A DNA stretch of 57,991 nt from contig JAGAAO010000064.1 in NCBI GenBank assembly GCA_017615275.1, positions 1 to 57,991 on the forward strand. Direction: 5' to 3'. A program made the position numbers and the translations under genes. The number at the start of each line of letters is the position of its first letter. Positions within the stretch are counted from its first letter, which is position 1. Under the pieces are notes generated by a model. That model was not told the origin of the DNA. It did no database searches and saw only the letters and a list, made by a program, of their open reading frames with translations. The DNA is from Butyrivibrio sp. (GTDB lineage Bacteria > Bacillota > Clostridia > Lachnospirales > Lachnospiraceae). Positions 1 through 9,185 of this stretch are shown here, piece by piece.

Positions 1-186
1 GTCTTGCTAAACTGCTGTCTTCCTTTAATTCGCTTCGATATGACTTTTGCAACTTACTATGCCAAGAAGCGTCATGAAGGAAAACCTCATCGGGTAGCTA
101 TAACCCACGTTGCAAAGAAGCTTTTACGAGTTATCTTTGCGTTAGAAAAGCAAAACATAGACTTCAATTCTCAGAAACTTCGCTAA
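1..186 (+). CDS. IS110-family transposase, C-terminal end (cut by window edge)
   Basis: The frame is open from base 1 to a stop at 184-186, so only about the last 61 residues are present. The motif AYYAKKRHEGKPHR followed by a basic helix ending near DFNS matches the C-terminal region of IS110/IS116/IS902 transposases (Transposase_20 domain), which recombine DNA with a RuvC-like domain and a serine. The catalytic parts lie outside the window, so whether the copy is intact cannot be judged. A perfect 10-bp inverted repeat follows at 211-240, and the IS end is probably within the next 120 bases. Family call is from recalled family features, not from a search. Confidence 0.75.
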   Translation, partial: VLLNCCLPLIRFDMTFATYYAKKRHEGKPHRVAITHVAKKLLRVIFALEKQNIDFNSQKLR

Positions 187-210
187 CATCAAAAGGCAGG
201 AAATCCGGTC

Positions 211-240
211 ACCATCTGAAATACGGTGTATTCAGATGGT
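211..240 (+). terminator. Hairpin after IS110 transposase
   Basis: ACCATCTGAA and TTCAGATGGT form a perfect 10-bp stem around a 10-nt loop, 24 nt after the transposase stop. The downstream run is only weakly T-rich (TTATTAAAG), so this may be a terminator or part of the IS 3' end. Confidence 0.5.
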
Positions 241-320
241 TTATTAAAGTTACCCTCAAACCAATAATTATAAAATATTCTCTAAAACCTATTGACTACT
301 AATAGTTTGTCACCTCTTAC

Positions 321-1142
321 TTACATCAAAAACTTTTTTACAAGCTCCATCATAGCTTCTTTAGGAACAGCATTTTCAAGGCTGATGACAAATGTACTTG
401 ATCCGTCTGCCCATGAAGCGCTTTTAAACGAATCTCCGAAGCCTCTCAGTGTGACAGTCTTACCGGCTACCTCTTCATCGATAATGTCGTCGTACTGTTC
501 ATAGTCACCTGAAATGTCAATGAATTCGACATCTCCCTGCATCTGTCTTACACAGATCTCGTTGTCCTGTGTCTTGTATGTTATCTGCGCAAGGTCTTTT
601 CCAATACTGCGATACTCTGTCTCTTCTGCATCAAAAGATGTGCATTCCTTAACATCAAATCCCACTGCAGCTGAAAGATCATTAAGTGTTGCATATGTCT
701 TCGAATCCCAAACTGCCTGAGCGGTAGCTTCCGCATCTGACTGTATATCCTCGGCAGCCTCTGCTTCCTGCGCCGTATCACTTGCTGCCTCCGAACGATC
801 GTAATCCGCAGGATACATGCTCTCCGAATTTGCCTCCGTCTTTACTGCCGAGTTGTATGTCGGGCTTGATGTATTCGAATCCAAAATAACATTCCTGACA
901 GCAACTCCGCTCACAACAATAACTGCCGCAGCCGCTGCAAGATTTACCCATCTCATATATGAAAACTTATCCGAACTTGATCCGTTTTTCAAGGTCGCAT
1001 TAGTCATAGATTCTATGTGTACTATTTTGTCGTCATTCTCCGTATCATCCAGTTCTTTTTCAATATTCTGAAGGATACGGTTCTTCATGTCTTCAGTAAC
1101 GACAACGTTGTCCATTATTTTATTGTATTTACTCAAAGTCAT
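321..1142 (-). CDS. Anti-sigma-factor-like single-pass membrane protein
   Basis: A 273-residue protein with a charged cytoplasmic head (about 1-65), one hydrophobic segment near 67-86 (NLAAAAAVIVVSGVAV), then an acidic, alanine-rich linker and an extracytoplasmic C-terminal domain ending in a DUF4367-like strand pattern. Its start overlaps the last 14 nt of the ECF sigma gene, implying translational coupling. A membrane protein directly behind an ECF sigma gene is usually its anti-sigma factor, with the outer domain sensing an envelope signal. No ZAS zinc motif (HxxxCxxC) is visible, so the sigma-binding mode is unclear. Role is inferred from position and topology. Confidence 0.65.
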   Translation of the reverse strand: MTLSKYNKIMDNVVVTEDMKNRILQNIEKELDDTENDDKIVHIESMTNATLKNGSSSDKFSYMRWVNLAAAAAVIVVSGVAVRNVILDSNTSSPTYNSAVKTEANSESMYPADYDRSEAASDTAQEAEAAEDIQSDAEATAQAVWDSKTYATLNDLSAAVGFDVKECTSFDAEETEYRSIGKDLAQITYKTQDNEICVRQMQGDVEFIDISGDYEQYDDIIDEEVAGKTVTLRGFGDSFKSASWADGSSTFVISLENAVPKEAMMELVKKFLM

Positions 1143-1611
1143 ATTCCTCCTTCAAAATTTTTTTAAGCTTATCTCGGGCTCGCTTTAGATCCGATCTGAC
1201 GGTAGATTCTTTTCTTCCCAAAATCTCCGCTATATCAACTGTCGAGTACCCTTCCTGGTAGTATAGGTGAATAACTTCGACGAATTTCTCAGGAAGGGAT
1301 TTCACGGCTTCCCAGACAAACGACAATTCCTCTTTATCCTCGGAAACCATCCCCTCCATGAGTTCGTCAGTTTCTCTGATCTTATTATATTTGATCTTAT
1401 TTTTACTTAAATTGATGGCAACTCTTAACAGCCACGCTTTCTCGTGCTCTTCATCATTAAAATCCGTATCAGACTTCAAGTACTGTATCAGCGTGTCCTG
1501 CAAAATATCTTCCGCATCTTCCATATTGTGAAGATAAGAAAACGCAGTTCTGAGTATGGTATTTCCATACTTATCCAAGAGAATTGCCGCTCTTTCTCGA
1601 TTTTCTCCCAT
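1129..1611 (-). CDS. ECF-type RNA polymerase sigma factor
   Basis: A 160-residue protein of typical ECF length. Region 2 lies near residues 10-75 (LHNMEDAEDILQDTLIQ, KAWLLRVAINLSKN) and region 4 near 95-155 (LPEKFVEVIHLYYQEGYS, then TVDIAEILGRKESTVRSDLKRARDKLKK, a helix-turn-helix that reads the -35 element). There is no region 3, as expected for group 4 sigma factors. The start has a GGAGAATGAC ribosome site. It follows the vWA lipoprotein gene by 49 nt and overlaps the likely anti-sigma gene, so the three genes probably form one minus-strand unit answering an envelope signal. The regulon is unknown. Confidence 0.9.
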   Translation of the reverse strand: MGENRERAAILLDKYGNTILRTAFSYLHNMEDAEDILQDTLIQYLKSDTDFNDEEHEKAWLLRVAINLSKNKIKYNKIRETDELMEGMVSEDKEELSFVWEAVKSLPEKFVEVIHLYYQEGYSTVDIAEILGRKESTVRSDLKRARDKLKKILKEEYDFE

Positions 1612-1660
1612 GTCATTCTCCGAATTTTTTTATCAAAGTTTAACACGGGTATTATACCAT

Positions 1661-3247
1661 TTATAGGTCTCTCTTTTCTACCATTCTGACAAGCTGAATA
1701 AATTCATCCTTGTACTCGTCCTTTGCGTCGATCTCAGAATAAGTATCTGTAATGTGATCGTAGCTTGCATCACCCTTATATTCGCTGTCTGTAAGTATAA
1801 GTGCAAACTCTGCAACGATCTGCGCAAATTTCATATTGTCGCTGGGATTCTCTTTTACATCTTCATCGGTAACAGTGTACTGTGAAAGCTTTGATTCCTC
1901 GCCTTCGGGCTCTTTGTAACGAACGCTTACTGTTGCAAATTCATTGCCGTATTCTTTCTGCTCGTCGTTTCCGTACTTTAAGTTTACAGCCTTCTCACTG
2001 TCTGCTGTTGTTATCTCATAAAGAGCGATAACCTGATGACCTGCACCAACTTCGCCGCCATCCTTCTTATCATCGTTAAAATCTGCAGCATCCATCTGTC
2101 TGTTTTCATAACTGATAAGTCTGTAGCCGTTTACCTTGTTGGGGTTAAACTCAACCTGAATCTTTGCGTCTTTTGCTACGGTGACCATTGTTGAACTCAT
2201 CTCTTCAACAAGAACTTTCTTGGCTTCCATCATTGAATCGATGTATGAGTAATTTCCGTTTCCGCAATCAGCAAGTCTCTGCATGCTTGAATCCTTGATG
2301 TTTCCTGTTCCAAAGCCGAGTACTGACAAGAATACACCTGTCTCTTTCTTTTCTTTTATAAACTCCTCAAGTTCGTCGGGATCGGAAATTCCAACGTTGA
2401 GGTCACCGTCTGTAGCCATGATGACTCTGTTTACGCCACCTTCAATATAGTTGTCGGCTGCGATCTGATATGCTTTCTCCATACCACTCTCACCGTTTGT
2501 GCATCCGCTTGCTCTGAGGCTGTCGATCGCCTTCTTGATCTTTTTCTTGTTGCTAAGGCTCTCTCCCTCGAGAAGAACAGATTCATGTCCCGAATATGTT
2601 ACGATGGAAACTTTTCCGTCTCCGCCGTAGTTGTCGACAAATTCTTTTAAGCTCTTCTGAAGAAGAGGAAGCTTATCATCAGAACTCATCGATCCGGATA
2701 CATCTATCAAAAATACTAAGTTACTGTTAGGAAGTTCTTTATTATCCATTTCCTGTGTTGTAAGTCCCACAAACATAATCTTGTGGTCCTCATTCCAAGG
2801 ACAATCGGCAATCTCTGTTGTAATTCCGAATGCCTCTCCGTTATCGGGCTTATTAAGATCATATGAAAAATAGTTGATAAATTCCTCAGGCCTTACTGCC
2901 TCTGCAGGAATATCTCCTCTTGCATATCCGTCTTCGATCATTCTTCTGACATTTGCGTATGACGCTGTATCCACATCCATTGCAAATGTTGAAAGCGGAT
3001 TGGAACTTACAAGAGTATTGCCGTTCTCATCAGGCTTTTCATATGATTCATTGTTTTCGGACCGGTAATACGCCTGCCCCGGTTCTTCGCATGATTCGCA
3101 TGAATCGTATGAATCATAACTTGCGGTAGGTGAACTTTCCGTAGCCGAATAACTGTCTTGTTTTGCTCCGCCACATCCTACCAAGAAGCAACTTGTCAGC
3201 GCCAAACTGACAAATCCGTTAAATCCTTTCTTAAATGTCTTTTTCAT
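1661..3247 (-). CDS. von Willebrand factor A domain lipoprotein (YfbK-like)
   Basis: A 528-residue protein. The N-terminus is a lipoprotein signal with lipobox FLVGC. After a Ser/Tyr/Asp-rich linker comes a conserved N-terminal domain (NPLSTFAMDVDTASYANVRR), then a vWA domain whose MIDAS motif is DVSGSMSSDD, with later metal residues in TDGDLNVG. A C-terminal DUF3520-like domain follows. This arrangement matches the YfbK family of surface vWA proteins. Metal-dependent protein binding outside the membrane is the expected activity. The start has the strong site GGAGGGAAAATT. It stands at the head of the ECF sigma unit and is divergent from the protease gene at 3323. Confidence 0.88.
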   Translation of the reverse strand: MKKTFKKGFNGFVSLALTSCFLVGCGGAKQDSYSATESSPTASYDSYDSCESCEEPGQAYYRSENNESYEKPDENGNTLVSSNPLSTFAMDVDTASYANVRRMIEDGYARGDIPAEAVRPEEFINYFSYDLNKPDNGEAFGITTEIADCPWNEDHKIMFVGLTTQEMDNKELPNSNLVFLIDVSGSMSSDDKLPLLQKSLKEFVDNYGGDGKVSIVTYSGHESVLLEGESLSNKKKIKKAIDSLRASGCTNGESGMEKAYQIAADNYIEGGVNRVIMATDGDLNVGISDPDELEEFIKEKKETGVFLSVLGFGTGNIKDSSMQRLADCGNGNYSYIDSMMEAKKVLVEEMSSTMVTVAKDAKIQVEFNPNKVNGYRLISYENRQMDAADFNDDKKDGGEVGAGHQVIALYEITTADSEKAVNLKYGNDEQKEYGNEFATVSVRYKEPEGEESKLSQYTVTDEDVKENPSDNMKFAQIVAEFALILTDSEYKGDASYDHITDTYSEIDAKDEYKDEFIQLVRMVEKRDL

Positions 3248-3322
3248 AATTTTCCCTCCGTGCAGCTTTTTTTGATATAATTATTTGGCTGCTATACTCT
3301 ATAAACACATGGAGAAAAGAAA

Positions 3323-4030
3323 ATGTTGCAGAAGTTAAAAAAAATTTTTTTGATAATTTTATCGGTATTGGTCATCCTCATCGCAATCCCTCATATAATC
3401 AGAATTGTGCGAGGAAAAGACGCTCCTATTAAATATTTGATGACAGACGAACTTCCCGAAGATAAAGCAGATATCATGACTGCCTACGAAAAAATTTTTC
3501 CGTCTCTTGTCCGCATCTCATCGGGAGATTATCTCGGAAGCGGAAATATATGGGCAATCACCGTAAATAAGATCAAGATAATAACCGCATCACACGTTGC
3601 GGCAGAAGATACATGCACAGTCACTTTCTTTGACGGTGTCACATGCGACGGCACTCTCTCATACAGAGATGAAGCCAAAGATATTGCAATAATAGAAGTA
3701 GACATAACAAACATGCCTGATATAAAAGAAAAGGCCGCAACACCGTATCGCAGTGTGCGCCCTTCAGATAAACTTCCTATGTACGAAGAAAAAGTATTTA
3801 TAATCGACTCACTCTCAGATTCTGCATCGATAGGTTTTGTTGAAGATCCGAATGTCTTCAATCCGCTCAGCGAGCAAAATGTCATCTATTGTATCTGCGA
3901 AGTGGGCGAAGGAATGTCCGGAAGCGGATTGTTCGACGCAAACGGACATTATCACGGCATCCTTTTGGAAAAATCAGATGATACCTGTATTTGTCTTGCT
4001 GTAGAGAACTTCAACATACCCAAACAATGA
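3323..4030 (+). CDS. Membrane-anchored trypsin-like serine protease
   Basis: A 235-residue protein with an N-terminal membrane segment near 8-27 and a single trypsin-like domain. The catalytic triad can be read in order: His in ITASHVAAED, Asp in EAKDIAIIEV, Ser in GEGMSGSGLFD. There is no PDZ domain, so it is shorter than DegP/HtrA. The start is preceded by GGAGAAAAGAAA. It is the only plus-strand gene of the first 20 kb and faces away from the vWA/ECF unit with 75 nt between them. It could cleave the neighbouring anti-sigma or vWA protein, but that is only suggested by position. Confidence 0.82.
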   Translation: MLQKLKKIFLIILSVLVILIAIPHIIRIVRGKDAPIKYLMTDELPEDKADIMTAYEKIFPSLVRISSGDYLGSGNIWAITVNKIKIITASHVAAEDTCTVTFFDGVTCDGTLSYRDEAKDIAIIEVDITNMPDIKEKAATPYRSVRPSDKLPMYEEKVFIIDSLSDSASIGFVEDPNVFNPLSEQNVIYCICEVGEGMSGSGLFDANGHYHGILLEKSDDTCICLAVENFNIPKQ

Positions 4031-4052
4031 AGTTCCGTTATCGCATTCGCTC
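4028..4052. repeat. Partial copy of repeat R1 (5' end only)
   Basis: Starts exactly at the protease stop codon and matches the first 25 bases of the R1 element (GAAGTTCCG, then TCGCATTCGCTC) found in full at 12041 and 22784. It lacks the two later hairpins. It sits between two convergent genes. Confidence 0.5.
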
Positions 4053-5109
4053 ATAAGAATTTTAATGTTCTCTTTATGCCTTCTTTAAGATCAAAGTGTG
4101 CTTTCCAACCAAGGCTCTCAAGATTTGTGGAATCAAGCACGGAATTCTTCATGGGGTTAAAGCTCTTCTGTTCCTCTTCCGAGGGAATCTCGAAGACAAC
4201 TTTAACTCCACTCTCTTTGGCAAGGCACTCTGCCACATCCCTGATTGAAACAATCGAATCTTTATTGGAAATGTTGTACGCTTCGTTGCACTCGCCGTTT
4301 ATAAGAACACTCAAAAGAGCCGAAGCACAGTCAAGCATGTAGCAGTACGATCTAAGCTGCTCTCCCTTGCTCTTCATAACAATATCTCTTCCGGCTTTCG
4401 CATCAAGCGTAAATGCCGCAGATGCTCTGCTGTCAGACGAACTTATCGTAGGTCCGTAGATATATCCCGGCCTTACGATCACGGCATCGACGTCGTATTC
4501 ACTAATATAGCTTGCGCACAGACTCTCTGCCGCTCTTTTTCCCGAAGGATAACACGATCTTGAACTTAGGATATCCACGTACCCATATTCTGTTTCCTTG
4601 ATCTCACCTTCGTTCTCATAAGAAAAGAGCTCTCTGTTTCCGTACACCTCACTCGATGAAACGAACAAAAGCCTGCTTCCCTTGCTATCTGCCGCAAGAT
4701 CAAGAAGCGTCTTAAGCCCTATGACATTGGACAAAAGAGTCTCAACAGGCTCTTTCATAAACCTTCTGTTGTCCGCATTACTTGCGCCATGAATGATATA
4801 GTCTGCAGAAACATTAAGCTTGTACATATAATTGGCGTCATAGTCGATGAACTTGTAATCATCATCTTCAAGAACACCCTTAAATCTGTCGCTGCATCGC
4901 TCTCTGCTCCTGCCTGCGATCATAAGCTCAATGCCCGCATTCTTCTCTTTGTTCAAAAGAGAAATAATGTCCACCACAGGTGAACAGAGCATACCTGTCG
5001 CACCTGTGATAAGAATTTTCTTATTATATAATTTCTGTATATTCGGAATTGAACCTGCGACAAGTCGCACGTCGTCCCAATATTCACTGCAATATTTCAT
5101 TGTCGTCAA
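4051..5109 (-). CDS. NAD-dependent epimerase/dehydratase (extended SDR)
   Basis: A 352-residue protein with the extended short-chain dehydrogenase layout. The Rossmann motif is GATGMLC near residue 36, with Cys where a third Gly is common. SSSEVYG and the catalytic YPSGK pair follow, then RPGYIYGP. Such enzymes interconvert or decarboxylate sugar nucleotides (UDP-glucose epimerase, UDP-glucuronate decarboxylase, dTDP-glucose dehydratase). The substrate cannot be told from sequence reading. The start overlaps the stop of the upstream kinase gene by 4 nt (ATGA), so it is the last gene of the dgt-dnaG-rpoD block. Confidence 0.85.
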   Translation of the reverse strand: MTTMKYCSEYWDDVRLVAGSIPNIQKLYNKKILITGATGMLCSPVVDIISLLNKEKNAGIELMIAGRSRERCSDRFKGVLEDDDYKFIDYDANYMYKLNVSADYIIHGASNADNRRFMKEPVETLLSNVIGLKTLLDLAADSKGSRLLFVSSSEVYGNRELFSYENEGEIKETEYGYVDILSSRSCYPSGKRAAESLCASYISEYDVDAVIVRPGYIYGPTISSSDSRASAAFTLDAKAGRDIVMKSKGEQLRSYCYMLDCASALLSVLINGECNEAYNISNKDSIVSIRDVAECLAKESGVKVVFEIPSEEEQKSFNPMKNSVLDSTNLESLGWKAHFDLKEGIKRTLKFL

Positions 5110-6761
5110 ACCTTAAAGCAGCTTCCGCCCACGAATTCTCTGCATATTGAATTTCTCGGAAGCATAGTACTGTCAACGCCCACAAAGTAATCGAGAAACT
5201 TAAGAAGTCTCTTTGCCTCGTAGTACTCGGGTTCTCCCTTTTCAATCGAGAAAAGAAGCGGCTCAGCAAACGGTTTTATAACCGCAAGCTCATAGATCTG
5301 AGCTGAATTGAACATCTCATCGGCTTCCTCTTGGAACGGGAAGATATTCTCCTCTTCGCCCGCGCGGACAGATGCCCACATGCTGATGGTCTTCTTTGCG
5401 GAAGCACCTCTCGTCCTTGCATCTCTTACGATTCTTCTGAGCAGTCTTCCGTCCGTTGTGGGAATTCTGTTATGAGAATCGATACTGAGTGTTGTAAGAG
5501 CACTTATATAGATCTTGAACTTGGAACTTGCGGGAAGTGCATAAGACATCTTCTCGTTAAGTCCGTGTATTCCCTCGATAACAAGGATATCGTTCTCGCC
5601 GAGCTGAAGGAAATTGCCGTTCATCTCTCTTTTGCCCGTAATAAAGTTAAACTCGGGAAGTTCAACCTTTTTTCCGTTCAAAAGATCTGTCATATCCTCG
5701 TTAAATTTCTCAATGTCCATAGCTCCGAGGCACTCGAAGTTGTAACTTCCGTCTTCGTTAAGAGGAGTCTTTTCCCTGTTTACGAAGTAATTGTCAAGGC
5801 TTATCGGATGCGGAACAAGTCCGTATGTTCTAAGCTGTATGGACAATCTGTTGGCAAAGCTGGTCTTACCTGATGAGCTTGGACCTGCGATCATAACAAA
5901 CTTAACGTCCTTGCGCTCGTGTATTCTCTCAGCAATCTCGCCGATTCTTCTCTCCTGAAGTGACTCCTGAATAAGGATCATCTCATTGATGCGCTCTTCG
6001 CAAACGCGGTTATTGAGGTCACCAACGTTGTCGATTCCCATCATTCTGCCCCACTCGCTTGCAAGCTTCATGGTGTTAAACAGCTTGGCTCTGGGCTCAG
6101 ACATGATGACTCTGTCCGGACAAGCCTTTGATGGAAGTGTCAGCATAATGCCATCGTCAAGTCTCGAAATCTTGAAGTTCTTGATATACGAAGTGTTAGG
6201 AAGCATATAACCATAGAAATAGTCATAGAAATCCTCAAGCTTGTATATATTGATCTCTGAACTTCTTCTGTATTTAAGGAGCGCAACCTTATCGGTCATG
6301 CCCTGTCTTTTAAAGATCTCAATGGCATCATCGATAGGATAAACACGCTTTGCGATAGGTATCTCCTGATCGACGAGCTCCTGAAATCTGTCGGATATCT
6401 TTTTAATAAACTCATCAGTCACTTCTGTTTCGCCGTGAAGCGTGCAGTAATAACTGTTTGAGATCAAAAATTCTATCTTGGCTTTTGCAGCTTCTTCTTT
6501 TCCTGCCACATCTCTTATAGCCTTTATAAACATCATGACAGCCGTTCTTCTCATGGTCTTGTGACCAATGCTGTCTCCGAAAGTAAGGAACGACAATTCA
6601 CCGTCCTTCTTTACTTCCTTCATAAGTTCTCTTATCTTTCCGTTAAAAAGAACTGCTGCAATGCTGTACTTGTACTCTGACTGGTATTCCTTTGCAATCT
6701 GTTCGAACTTAGTCCCCTTTGGGTATTCTCTCTCTACGTTGTTGATAGTTATTATTGGCAT
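5106..6761 (-). CDS. TGS-domain nucleoside (uridine-type) kinase
   Basis: A 551-residue protein. Residues 1-65 look like a TGS domain (VEREYPKGTKFEQIAKEY), the middle resembles the second additional domain of threonyl-tRNA synthetase, and the C-terminal half is a uridine kinase/phosphoribulokinase fold with Walker A GPSSSGKTSFANRL, LDNYFVNR and VIEGIHGLN. This fusion is a standard Firmicutes protein annotated as nucleoside kinase; phosphorylation of uridine/cytidine is expected from the family. It lies 9 nt behind trmK and overlaps the epimerase gene by 4 nt. Confidence 0.88.
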   Translation of the reverse strand: MPIITINNVEREYPKGTKFEQIAKEYQSEYKYSIAAVLFNGKIRELMKEVKKDGELSFLTFGDSIGHKTMRRTAVMMFIKAIRDVAGKEEAAKAKIEFLISNSYYCTLHGETEVTDEFIKKISDRFQELVDQEIPIAKRVYPIDDAIEIFKRQGMTDKVALLKYRRSSEINIYKLEDFYDYFYGYMLPNTSYIKNFKISRLDDGIMLTLPSKACPDRVIMSEPRAKLFNTMKLASEWGRMMGIDNVGDLNNRVCEERINEMILIQESLQERRIGEIAERIHERKDVKFVMIAGPSSSGKTSFANRLSIQLRTYGLVPHPISLDNYFVNREKTPLNEDGSYNFECLGAMDIEKFNEDMTDLLNGKKVELPEFNFITGKREMNGNFLQLGENDILVIEGIHGLNEKMSYALPASSKFKIYISALTTLSIDSHNRIPTTDGRLLRRIVRDARTRGASAKKTISMWASVRAGEEENIFPFQEEADEMFNSAQIYELAVIKPFAEPLLFSIEKGEPEYYEAKRLLKFLDYFVGVDSTMLPRNSICREFVGGSCFKV

Positions 6762-6770
6762 ATACCCTCC

Positions 6771-7571
6771 TTAATTTAAGAAAATTTCAAGAACAGTATC
6801 TACATCCGAAAGTTCACAAATAATCTCACTTAATCTGTCCGCATGCTCTTTTTCGTCAAGGCTCTTAAGTATGGCCTCGCACACTTTCTTTCCGTGTAAA
6901 AGAAACTTCTTTAAAGTCTCGTCCTTATTAAGAATGTTACACTCGCCATACCTGTTGCAGATCCTAAGAATCTGTTCATCCGTGATATATGCGTTTGCCT
7001 TTTTCAAAAGCCTGCATGCGCTTTCAAACATATCCCCCTTGGAGGTTGATTCTCTTTCCGTTGTAACTTTTATCGGAAAATAAAATTTCCCATCCTCTTC
7101 TATTACTTTCTCATCTGTTATCTGGTATCCATTATCTCTGAGAAACTGCCTGAAATCGGCAATATCTGACTGAGGCTGAAGGACTGCGACTTCTATCCCA
7201 AGTTCCTTTGGCTTTCCCTCTTCAAGTATCCTGCGCATGAGATTTCCTCCCATGCCTGCGATAACAAGGGCATTCGCCTCGTCTTTTTTTAGCTCCTTAA
7301 GGCCATCGGAAAGTCTGGTTGTTATTACCTCCGAAAATCCGTATTCCGCCACGTTGTCTTTTGCCCCTGAAAGAGGTCCTTTCCTGACATCCATGGCGAT
7401 GCATGAGCTTGCGATTCCATGCGTCACAAGATATATGGATACATATCCGTGATCACATCCGACATCCGCCGCCTTAAGTTCTGCAGAACCCCTTAAAAGC
7501 TCTGCTATTTCTTTCAAACGGACGGACATCTTAAGTGCCACATCGTTGTTGTTTCTGTTAGTCATATTCAT
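6771..7571 (-). CDS. trmK: tRNA (adenine-22-N1)-methyltransferase TrmK
   Basis: A 266-residue SAM-dependent methyltransferase. Motif I is DVGCDHGYVSIYL near residue 40, followed by AMDVRKGPLSGAKDN and the family signature VIAGMGGNLM. TrmK methylates N1 of A22 in tRNAs of Gram-positive bacteria. The start codon shares one base with the rpoD stop (TAATG), so translation is coupled. The rpoD-trmK order is common in Firmicutes. Confidence 0.93.
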   Translation of the reverse strand: MNMTNRNNNDVALKMSVRLKEIAELLRGSAELKAADVGCDHGYVSIYLVTHGIASSCIAMDVRKGPLSGAKDNVAEYGFSEVITTRLSDGLKELKKDEANALVIAGMGGNLMRRILEEGKPKELGIEVAVLQPQSDIADFRQFLRDNGYQITDEKVIEEDGKFYFPIKVTTERESTSKGDMFESACRLLKKANAYITDEQILRICNRYGECNILNKDETLKKFLLHGKKVCEAILKSLDEKEHADRLSEIICELSDVDTVLEIFLN

Positions 7572-9103
7572 TAGTCAAGATAATCCTTGAGCTTGCGGCT
7601 GCGGCTCGGATGACGAAGCTTTCTGAGAGCCTTTGCCTCGATCTGTCTGATACGCTCACGGGTTACGTTGAATTCCTTACCTACTTCTTCAAGAGTTCTT
7701 GCTCTTCCGTCATCAAGACCAAAACGAAGTCTTAATACCTTCTGCTCACGCTCTGTAAGAGTTCCGAGCACTTCAACGAGTTGCTCTTTCAAAAGTGTGA
7801 ATGCAGCTGCATCCGCAGGTACAGGCACGTTGTCGTCCTGAATGAAATCACCCAGATGGCTGTCTTCCTCTTCACCGATAGGTGTCTCGAGTGATACAGG
7901 CTCCTGTGAGATCTTAAGGATTTCTCTTACTCTCTCAACAGGCATGTTCATCTCTTTAGCAACCTCTTCCGGAACGGGCTCACGGCCGAGTTCTTGAAGG
8001 AGCTGACGGCTTACGCGGATAAGTTTGTTGATGGTCTCAACCATATGTACAGGGATACGGATTGTTCTCGCCTGATCGGCAATGGCTCTTGTGATAGCCT
8101 GTCTGATCCACCATGTAGCATATGTCGAGAACTTGAATCCCTTACGGAAATCGAACTTCTCTACCGCTTTGATAAGTCCGAGGTTACCTTCCTGAATAAG
8201 ATCAAGGAAAAGCATTCCTCTTCCCACATATCTCTTCGCGATGCTGACAACGAGACGAAGGTTCGCTTCAGCAAGGCGCTTCTTAGCTTCATTTCCTTTG
8301 TAGATCGCCATGTTGAGCTTATCGAGCTTGGCAGGAGGAATCTTTGTTCCCTTCTCCTTGCTCTCGGCAATCTCTTTCTCTGCCTCAAGTCCTGCTTCCA
8401 TCTCTTTGGCAAGATCGATTTCCTGATCTGCTGTAAGAAGCGGAACCTTTCCGATTTCCTTGAGATACATTCTAACGGGATCCTCAATGCTGATTCCGTC
8501 GGGAACAGAGAGGTCAATGTTCTCCATGTCGACCTCATCCTCATCGGTGAGCATCATATCTTCATCATCGGGAATATCATCCTCGTCGTTATCCGAAACT
8601 CTGAGAACGTCAATACCCGAATTCTCAAGAACCTCAAGTACGTTGTCGAGCTGATCTTCGTTGAGGTTAAGCTCTCCGAAGAAATCGCTTATCTCTGTGT
8701 ACTCAAGAACATTTTTCTTCTTCTTTGCAAGAGCGAGAATTTCTTTTACTTTCTGGGAAAAGAGCTCTCTTGTAGCCTCATCGATCTCCCCCGAATCCTT
8801 CTCATCTGCCTTGCTGTCTTTCTTGGAAACCTTCTCATCCGCTGCTTTCTTGGCTGTCTTCTTGGATGTCTTTGTCTCTTTTACTTCCTCAGCAGCTTCC
8901 TTTTTCGTAGTAGCCTTCTTTGCAGCAGTTTTCTTTGCGGGTGCTTCTTCCTTAGCAGCCTTGGTCTCCTTCTTGGCTGTTTCCTTCTTGGCGGGAGCCT
9001 CAGCCTTTGCTTTGAGCTTTGTCTCCTTCTTAGCAGGTTCAGCCTTTACCTTGGTAGTCTTCTTTGTTTCTTTTTCTGTAGTATCTGTAACTTTTTTTGC
9101 CAT
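7571..9103 (-). CDS. rpoD: Primary RNA polymerase sigma factor (sigma-70/SigA)
   Basis: A 510-residue protein. Residues 1-105 are a low-complexity Lys/Ala/Glu tail ([18 protein letters not shown]) not found in the core family. Region 1.1 follows, then 1.2 ([16 protein letters not shown]), region 2 ([34 protein letters not shown]), region 3, and region 4 ending [20 protein letters not shown]. It directs transcription from housekeeping promoters. It lies 82 nt after dnaG and overlaps trmK by one base. The lysine-rich tail is a lineage oddity that may bind DNA or RNA; this is inference. Confidence 0.97.
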   Translation of the reverse strand: MAKKVTDTTEKETKKTTKVKAEPAKKETKLKAKAEAPAKKETAKKETKAAKEEAPAKKTAAKKATTKKEAAEEVKETKTSKKTAKKAADEKVSKKDSKADEKDSGEIDEATRELFSQKVKEILALAKKKKNVLEYTEISDFFGELNLNEDQLDNVLEVLENSGIDVLRVSDNDEDDIPDDEDMMLTDEDEVDMENIDLSVPDGISIEDPVRMYLKEIGKVPLLTADQEIDLAKEMEAGLEAEKEIAESKEKGTKIPPAKLDKLNMAIYKGNEAKKRLAEANLRLVVSIAKRYVGRGMLFLDLIQEGNLGLIKAVEKFDFRKGFKFSTYATWWIRQAITRAIADQARTIRIPVHMVETINKLIRVSRQLLQELGREPVPEEVAKEMNMPVERVREILKISQEPVSLETPIGEEEDSHLGDFIQDDNVPVPADAAAFTLLKEQLVEVLGTLTEREQKVLRLRFGLDDGRARTLEEVGKEFNVTRERIRQIEAKALRKLRHPSRSRKLKDYLD

Positions 9104-9185
9104 TCACTCATCCTCTTTTTATTTATTTTTGGGAAACGCCGATCAAAGCATCCCCCGCGCGAAAATCTTAATTATGCCTGAAAGT

